Assembly (NCBI GenBank): GCA_016868375.1
Contig: VGHA01000015.1
Location: 1 to 48,240, forward strand
DNA: 48,240 bases
Reading direction: 5' to 3'
DNA from: Betaproteobacteria bacterium
GTDB taxonomy: Bacteria; Pseudomonadota; Gammaproteobacteria; Burkholderiales; Burkholderiaceae_E
The notes beneath the pieces were generated by a model that was not told where the DNA came from, ran no database searches, and saw nothing but the letters and a program-made list of their open reading frames with translations. Each line of letters opens with the position of its first letter. Within the stretch, counting starts at the first letter, position 1. Positions 43,994-48,240 of this stretch are shown here, one piece after another. Position numbers and translations under genes: made by a program.

Positions 43994-45262
43994 TCAGGCT
44001 CCAGCAAACCTCGATACGCGATACGGCTGCGGGTCAATCCGGGGCGTGCGACCGGCAATCAGATCGCCAATCAATTCGGCGCTTGCCGGCGCTGCCGCCA
44101 GGCCGACGTGGCCGTGCCCAAACGCGCACACCACCTGACCCGATGGGTGACATGCGCCGAGCACTGGCAGTCCGTCTGGCGTAGAAGGTCGATGGCCCAG
44201 CCACCGGGGTATCGCATCGCTCGATTGCGGAAAACCAAGCGCGGGAAATAAGCGTCTGGCATGACGAAGCAACACCTCTGCGCGACGCCAGTCGGGGGCA
44301 GCACTGCGACTCGCCAGCTCGACCTGACCCGAGATGCGAAGACCCTGCTCGGTCTGGGTAACCGCCATTTTTCCGTCGGATGGCATGAGGGGCGTGCGCA
44401 TGGACAGGCCCTCGGCGGGCAGAACAATGTGATAGCCGCGCTCGCTTTCAAGCGGTATGGCACAGCCCGCCTGCCGCGCGAGCGAAGCGGCATCGATGCC
44501 GGCACTGATCACCGCAAACTCGGCAGGAACGGCCTCGCCCGCGCCCACCCGAACCGCACGCAGCCGGCCCTGCTCAATCACCAGCCCGGTTACCGAGCCG
44601 CTTACCCACCGTGCACCCCGCGAACGGGCAAGCGACACCAGCGCCGCCACATACGCGCCGGGATTGCGGCAATGCGCGCCCGCTGGCACTTCGATACCGA
44701 AGGTATACGACGGCGCAAGTGCCGGCGTGTGGCTGCGCAGGTCATCGGCATCGAGCTCGCGCCAGATGACCCGCTGGGCCTGCCTTAACCGCCAGGCAAT
44801 CGCTTCGGCCTCGAAGTGCGCACGCGACGGATAGGCGTAGGTGAGGCCGCTGCGAACCACCAGGTGCGCAACGCCCGCCGCCTGGGCGAGTGCCTGGTGA
44901 CGCGCAGGCGCATCGCCGAGCAAGGCTGCGAGCGCGCGCGCGGTTCGCTCAACCGCCTCAATGCGCCATCCGGCAGCCAGGAACCTGAGCAGCCAGGGCG
45001 CAAGCCGCGGCAGCGCCGACGCCCGGATGACCAGCGGCCCGTCGCGCTCGAGCAGGGTGCGAGGAATATTGCGCCAGAGGCCGGGTAGCGACATGGGCAC
45101 AACCGATGCCGTGCTGAGCCATGCCCCGTTTCCGAAACTGGCCGACTGCGCACCGCCGGGCTCGCCAGGCTCAACGAGGGTAACATCGTGCCCGTCGGAG
45201 AGCAGCGTAAGCGCGCAACAGGCGCCGACCACGCCCGCGCCGATAATGACAACCTGACTCAT
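43994..45262 (-). CDS. D-amino acid dehydrogenase-like FAD oxidoreductase (DadA family)
   Basis: Flavoprotein of 422 residues. The N-terminal FAD motif VVIIGAGVVGACCALTLLSDGHDVTLVE is followed by FGNGAWLSTASVVPM. C-terminally WLGHRPSTPDGLPVLG and CAFGHGHVGLAAAPASAELI match DadA-type enzymes. These oxidise D-amino acids or related imino acids. The gene stands alone between the arsenic module and the divergent glutathione S-transferase gene. Substrate is not determinable. Confidence 0.88.
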   Translation of the reverse strand: MSQVVIIGAGVVGACCALTLLSDGHDVTLVEPGEPGGAQSASFGNGAWLSTASVVPMSLPGLWRNIPRTLLERDGPLVIRASALPRLAPWLLRFLAAGWRIEAVERTARALAALLGDAPARHQALAQAAGVAHLVVRSGLTYAYPSRAHFEAEAIAWRLRQAQRVIWRELDADDLRSHTPALAPSYTFGIEVPAGAHCRNPGAYVAALVSLARSRGARWVSGSVTGLVIEQGRLRAVRVGAGEAVPAEFAVISAGIDAASLARQAGCAIPLESERGYHIVLPAEGLSMRTPLMPSDGKMAVTQTEQGLRISGQVELASRSAAPDWRRAEVLLRHARRLFPALGFPQSSDAIPRWLGHRPSTPDGLPVLGACHPSGQVVCAFGHGHVGLAAAPASAELIGDLIAGRTPRIDPQPYRVSRFAGA

Positions 45263-45280
45263 TACCAGCGATTATCCGCC

Positions 45281-45922
45281 ATGAAGATCACGCTTGCTTT
45301 TGCACCAGGCGCCTGCGCCATTGCCCCTTACATCCTGCTCAAGGAAGCGGGCGCTGCCTTTGACACGCTAGACCTGAACATGGCTGCGGGCGAGCACCAC
45401 CAGCCGCAATACCTGAAGATCAACCCCAAGGGCAAGGTGCCGGCGCTGATCGTCGACGGCACAGTGATCACCGAGAACGTGGCAATCCAGTGCTGGATCG
45501 ACCGTCAGTTCCCGCAGGCGGGTCTGATGCCATCCGATCCGATGCAGTACATCCATGCGCTGTCAGTCATGGGCTGGTGCGGGTCGGGCATTCATCCCAA
45601 GCTTACGCAACAGGCGCGCCCCGAACGCTATTGCGATGCGCCGGACGCGGCTGCGCGGGTCAAGGAACTCGGTCATCTTGGCATGATCGAACAGTTCGAA
45701 CTTGCCGAGCAGATGCTGGCTGGCAAGACCTGGTTCTTCGGCGAGCGCTTTGGCTGCGCTGATGCTTATTTCTACTGGACATTTCGCCGTGGCGGCGCAT
45801 TTGGCGCCGACCTGTCGCGCTTTGCGAATTGCACCGCGCATCGCGCGCGCGTCGAGGCTCGCCCCAGTGTGAAGGCACTTCTCGCCTACGAAGATGCCGT
45901 GAAGGCAAGGCTCTCGCGATAA
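45281..45922 (+). CDS. Glutathione S-transferase family protein
   Basis: Protein of 213 residues starting MKITLAFAPGACAIAPYILL, the beta-class bacterial GST N-terminus with C-x-x-A-P. The thioredoxin-like half continues NPKGKVPALIVDG with the cis-proline and TENVAIQCWID (glutathione-binding). The C-terminal helical domain contains WFFGERFGCADAYFYW, the N-capping box region. ATG 45281 begins 18 bases after the divergent dehydrogenase start. Confidence 0.93.
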   Translation: MKITLAFAPGACAIAPYILLKEAGAAFDTLDLNMAAGEHHQPQYLKINPKGKVPALIVDGTVITENVAIQCWIDRQFPQAGLMPSDPMQYIHALSVMGWCGSGIHPKLTQQARPERYCDAPDAAARVKELGHLGMIEQFELAEQMLAGKTWFFGERFGCADAYFYWTFRRGGAFGADLSRFANCTAHRARVEARPSVKALLAYEDAVKARLSR

Positions 45923-45945
45923 ACGCTGATGGCCCGGCCGCTGCG

Positions 45946-46929
45946 CTAGAACACCGCGTGCTCGCGCCGGTCGGGCGGTGCAATGCGGCCTGAAATGATC
46001 GCCTGAAAAAACTGGCCCAGCGTGTCGGTGCCGGTTGAAGGGGTGGCCTGTTCATCGTACTGCCCCGTGTCCGGGTCAAGCACCAGCATGGACTCGGTCG
46101 CGTAATAGCGGCCGATTCGGGCAAGCTCAGCCTTGTCACGCAGTCGTGGCGCAATGCGGCCTGCGATGCGAAGGCCCGCCACGATCGCATCGAGCAGCCC
46201 CACAGGCACCGACCTGAATCGCGGTGGCTGGCCAAGCTTCTCAAACAGCATCTCGCCCTGCTGGCGCGGCGTAAGCGCGGGCCCGGGCCCGCCGATCGGC
46301 AATATCCTGTCATGCATGGCCGGATCGTGAAGGCAGCGCACCATGTACTGCGCAAGATCCGCATCGCTGATGGGCTTACAGCGGGTCAGCGCACCGTCGC
46401 CGAATATCAGATAGGGCTTGCCTGCTCGAACGCGATCAACCTGCCCTGATAACGACTTGAAAAATGCGGTCGGTCGGACAATGCTGTAGCGCAATCCCGA
46501 GGCCATCAACTCGCGCTCGAAAGCGAGCTTCGCCTGCTGAAACGCAAGCAACGGCCGCTGCACGCAGATCGCCGACAACTGAATGATGTGCCCAATTCCA
46601 GCCTCGCGGGCAATTGGCAATGCCTGGCTATGCGCCCGGTGGTCGATTGCCCAGGCATCGGCGGGCGCGCCGGTTCGAGAAGCAAGACACGAGATGAGCG
46701 CATCAAACCGCTCGCCCCGCAGGCCATGCTCCCGGAGGCTGGCCGCGTCAGTGGCAAGACCCTCGCGCAACTGCGCGCCAATCAGCGGGCTGGGAGTGCT
46801 GGCAGCGCGCGCGGCGTGCCCCGGACGCACCAGGCACACGACCTCATCGCCCTGATGAACCAGCGCCCGCACCACCGCCTGGCCAATCGTGCCCGTGGCA
46901 CCCAGCACAAACACACGCCTTGCCGTCAT
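45946..46929 (-). CDS. Divinyl chlorophyllide 8-vinyl reductase-like protein (BciA/DVR family)
   Basis: NAD(P)-binding short-chain-type protein of 327 residues. The nucleotide motif FVLGATGTIGQAVV is at the N-terminus. The rest follows plant and green-bacterial DVR closely: SCLASRTG, LSAICVQRPLLAFQQAKL, YSIVRPTAFFKSLSGQV, CKPISDADLA, LPIGGPGPALTP and RYYATESMLVLDPDTGQYD. In phototrophs this enzyme reduces the C8 vinyl group of chlorophyllide. No other pigment gene is in the window, so either a photosynthesis cluster lies elsewhere or the protein acts on another tetrapyrrole or substrate. Confidence 0.85.
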   Translation of the reverse strand: MTARRVFVLGATGTIGQAVVRALVHQGDEVVCLVRPGHAARAASTPSPLIGAQLREGLATDAASLREHGLRGERFDALISCLASRTGAPADAWAIDHRAHSQALPIAREAGIGHIIQLSAICVQRPLLAFQQAKLAFERELMASGLRYSIVRPTAFFKSLSGQVDRVRAGKPYLIFGDGALTRCKPISDADLAQYMVRCLHDPAMHDRILPIGGPGPALTPRQQGEMLFEKLGQPPRFRSVPVGLLDAIVAGLRIAGRIAPRLRDKAELARIGRYYATESMLVLDPDTGQYDEQATPSTGTDTLGQFFQAIISGRIAPPDRREHAVF

Positions 46930-47006
46930 GCCTGATATTGTGCGCTGCTGTCAGCACGGCGCCAGCCTGCGATCGGCACTTTCCAAAACCCTGTTGTCCA
47001 GCTGCC

Positions 47007-48240
47007 TTGAACTCCGACCGCTTGAAGCCTGGTTTTCTCGCCCTCCACGGCAACCGCGTTGAGCTGCTGTTCGACACGGTGGCCGAGCTGATTGGGCGCT
47101 ATCGCCTTGCGCCGCTCGAGCCAGAGGTGTTCCTGGTCCAGAGCAATGGCACGGGCGAGTGGCTGAAGATGGCGCTTGCACAGCGCAGCGGCATCTGCGC
47201 AGCGGTCAATTTACAGCTGCCGGGCCAGTTTCAGTGGGCGCTCTACCGGCGCGTGCTGGGGCCTGGCGAGGTTCCCGAACGCTCACCTCTGGACGACGCG
47301 ACGCTGGTCTGGCGGTTGCTGCGACTCCTCACCGACCTGCACGCCGACCCGGACCACGCCCAGGTATTTGCGCCACTCGCCAGCTATTTGTCCGGGGGTG
47401 ATCCTGAGCGGTGCTACCAGCTCGCCAGGCAGATTGCAGACCTATACGACCAGTACCAGGTTCACCGACCTGACTGGCTTGAAAACTGGGCTGACGGCCG
47501 CGCTACGCTGGGCGATGCATCGGGCGTGCAAAGGCCTTTTCCTGCCTCGCAGGATTGGCAGGCAAGCCTCTGGCAACGCGTTCTGGCAACGCTTGAACCG
47601 GAAGAGCACGCGCTGATCCGCCCGCATGTGCATGAGCGCGTGATCGACACGCTGCTGAAATCGCGAGCCGATGACCCGCTGGTGGCGAGGCTGCCGCAGC
47701 GAGTCACCGTGTTCGGGCTCTCCCACCTTGCCTACCCGACACTACGCCTTCTGGGGGCGCTGTCCCGACACAGTCAGGTGGTGTTCGCCGTTCCAAATCC
47801 GTGTCGACATTACTGGGCCGACATCATCGAGGGCCACAAGCTGCTGCGCGCCGCGCGGCGCAGACATCCGAACCGTGCGGGTCTGGACCTGTCGGCACAA
47901 GCGCTCGAACAGCTGCATCGCTACGCCCACCCCCTGCTCGCAGCCTGGGGGCGGCAATCGCGAGATTTCATTCGGCTGCTCGATGAATTTGATGATGCCG
48001 GGCAGGCGCAGGCACGCTTCAACCTGGCGCGAATCGACCTGTTCGACGAGGCTGAGCCCGCTGACGGAACGCTGCTCCAGCAGGTGCAGCGCCACATCCG
48101 GGAGCTGCTGCCAATCGACAGCCATCCAAAGCAGGCCCCACTGGCCGATGACCGATCCATCGTGTTCCACATCGCGCACAGCCCGGTGCGGGAACTCGAG
48201 GTCCTGCACGATCAGCTGCTCGATCTGCTCGCCACCCCGA
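47007..48240 (+). CDS. recC: RecC, exodeoxyribonuclease V gamma subunit (5' part)
   Basis: A frame of 411 codons that runs off the right edge. It aligns with E. coli RecC from the start: FLVQSNGTGEWLKMALAQRS, LPGQFQWALYRRVL, DLYDQYQVHRPDWLENW, FAVPNPCRHYWADII, HPLLAAWGRQSRDFIRLLDE and VFHIAHSPVRELEVLHDQLL. RecC recognises Chi and holds the RecBCD complex together. The start is taken as TTG 47007, because no ATG or GTG precedes the homologous region in frame; TTG 47022 is an alternative. Divergent from the DVR-like gene. Confidence 0.92.
   Translation, partial: MNSDRLKPGFLALHGNRVELLFDTVAELIGRYRLAPLEPEVFLVQSNGTGEWLKMALAQRSGICAAVNLQLPGQFQWALYRRVLGPGEVPERSPLDDATLVWRLLRLLTDLHADPDHAQVFAPLASYLSGGDPERCYQLARQIADLYDQYQVHRPDWLENWADGRATLGDASGVQRPFPASQDWQASLWQRVLATLEPEEHALIRPHVHERVIDTLLKSRADDPLVARLPQRVTVFGLSHLAYPTLRLLGALSRHSQVVFAVPNPCRHYWADIIEGHKLLRAARRRHPNRAGLDLSAQALEQLHRYAHPLLAAWGRQSRDFIRLLDEFDDAGQAQARFNLARIDLFDEAEPADGTLLQQVQRHIRELLPIDSHPKQAPLADDRSIVFHIAHSPVRELEVLHDQLLDLLATP

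Overview
The window is a high-GC chromosomal segment of a betaproteobacterium, most likely of the order Burkholderiales. This rests on the 16S rRNA 5' part at the left edge and on the gene content: phenylacetate genes, PotABCD-type transporters, CaiB-type CoA-transferase operons, apaG-mltA and RecC. No genus can be named from sequence alone.

Layout. 0-1 kb: 5' end of an rRNA operon running leftward, with its leader and promoter. 1-6.1 kb: phenylacetate genes (paaF-like diverging from paaG-paaI-paaK), an AcuI-type reductase and a MobA-like nucleotidyltransferase. 6.2-8 kb: an M61 peptidase. 8-10.1 kb: trpC and trpD (leftward) behind an apparently leaderless tryptophan-codon leader peptide with alternative hairpins. 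10.1-15.3 kb: a tightly overlapping leftward operon encoding a spermidine/putrescine-type ABC importer followed by a three-subunit nitrile hydratase/thiocyanate hydrolase-like enzyme with a His-rich alpha-type subunit. 15.8-20.8 kb: an acyl-CoA operon (CoA-transferase, polysaccharide-deacetylase-like hydrolase, acyl-CoA dehydrogenase, MaoC-type hydratase) with a divergent GntR regulator. 20.8-26 kb: housekeeping genes gph, rpe, apaG, mltA, dsbC and a UbiH-family hydroxylase.

26.1-41.1 kb is an accessory region that starts at tRNA-Phe and its terminator. It holds a nuclease-helicase of the DUF2075 type, a methyltransferase-HNH fusion facing it, a possible winged-helix protein, five toxin-antitoxin modules in under 4 kb (three with damaged toxins beside intact antitoxins), a RelE-like/UvrD/ankyrin fusion helicase, a nonsense-mutated DapA-family gene beside a beheaded GntR gene, and a class II Fic protein. 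A 14-bp copy of the tRNA 3' end lies near 32.57 kb. No integrase is visible.

41.2-48.2 kb: an organoarsenical module (gapdh-arsJ-arsR, with a stop codon inside gapdh), a DadA-like oxidoreductase, a glutathione S-transferase, a homologue of plant-type divinyl chlorophyllide 8-vinyl reductase, and the start of recC, which runs off the right end.

The most promising observations for follow-up are the convergent nuclease-helicase / methyltransferase-HNH pair next to tRNA-Phe, the importer fused by operon structure to a three-piece nitrile hydratase-like enzyme, the leaderless trp leader in front of trpDC, and the RelE-UvrD-ankyrin protein.
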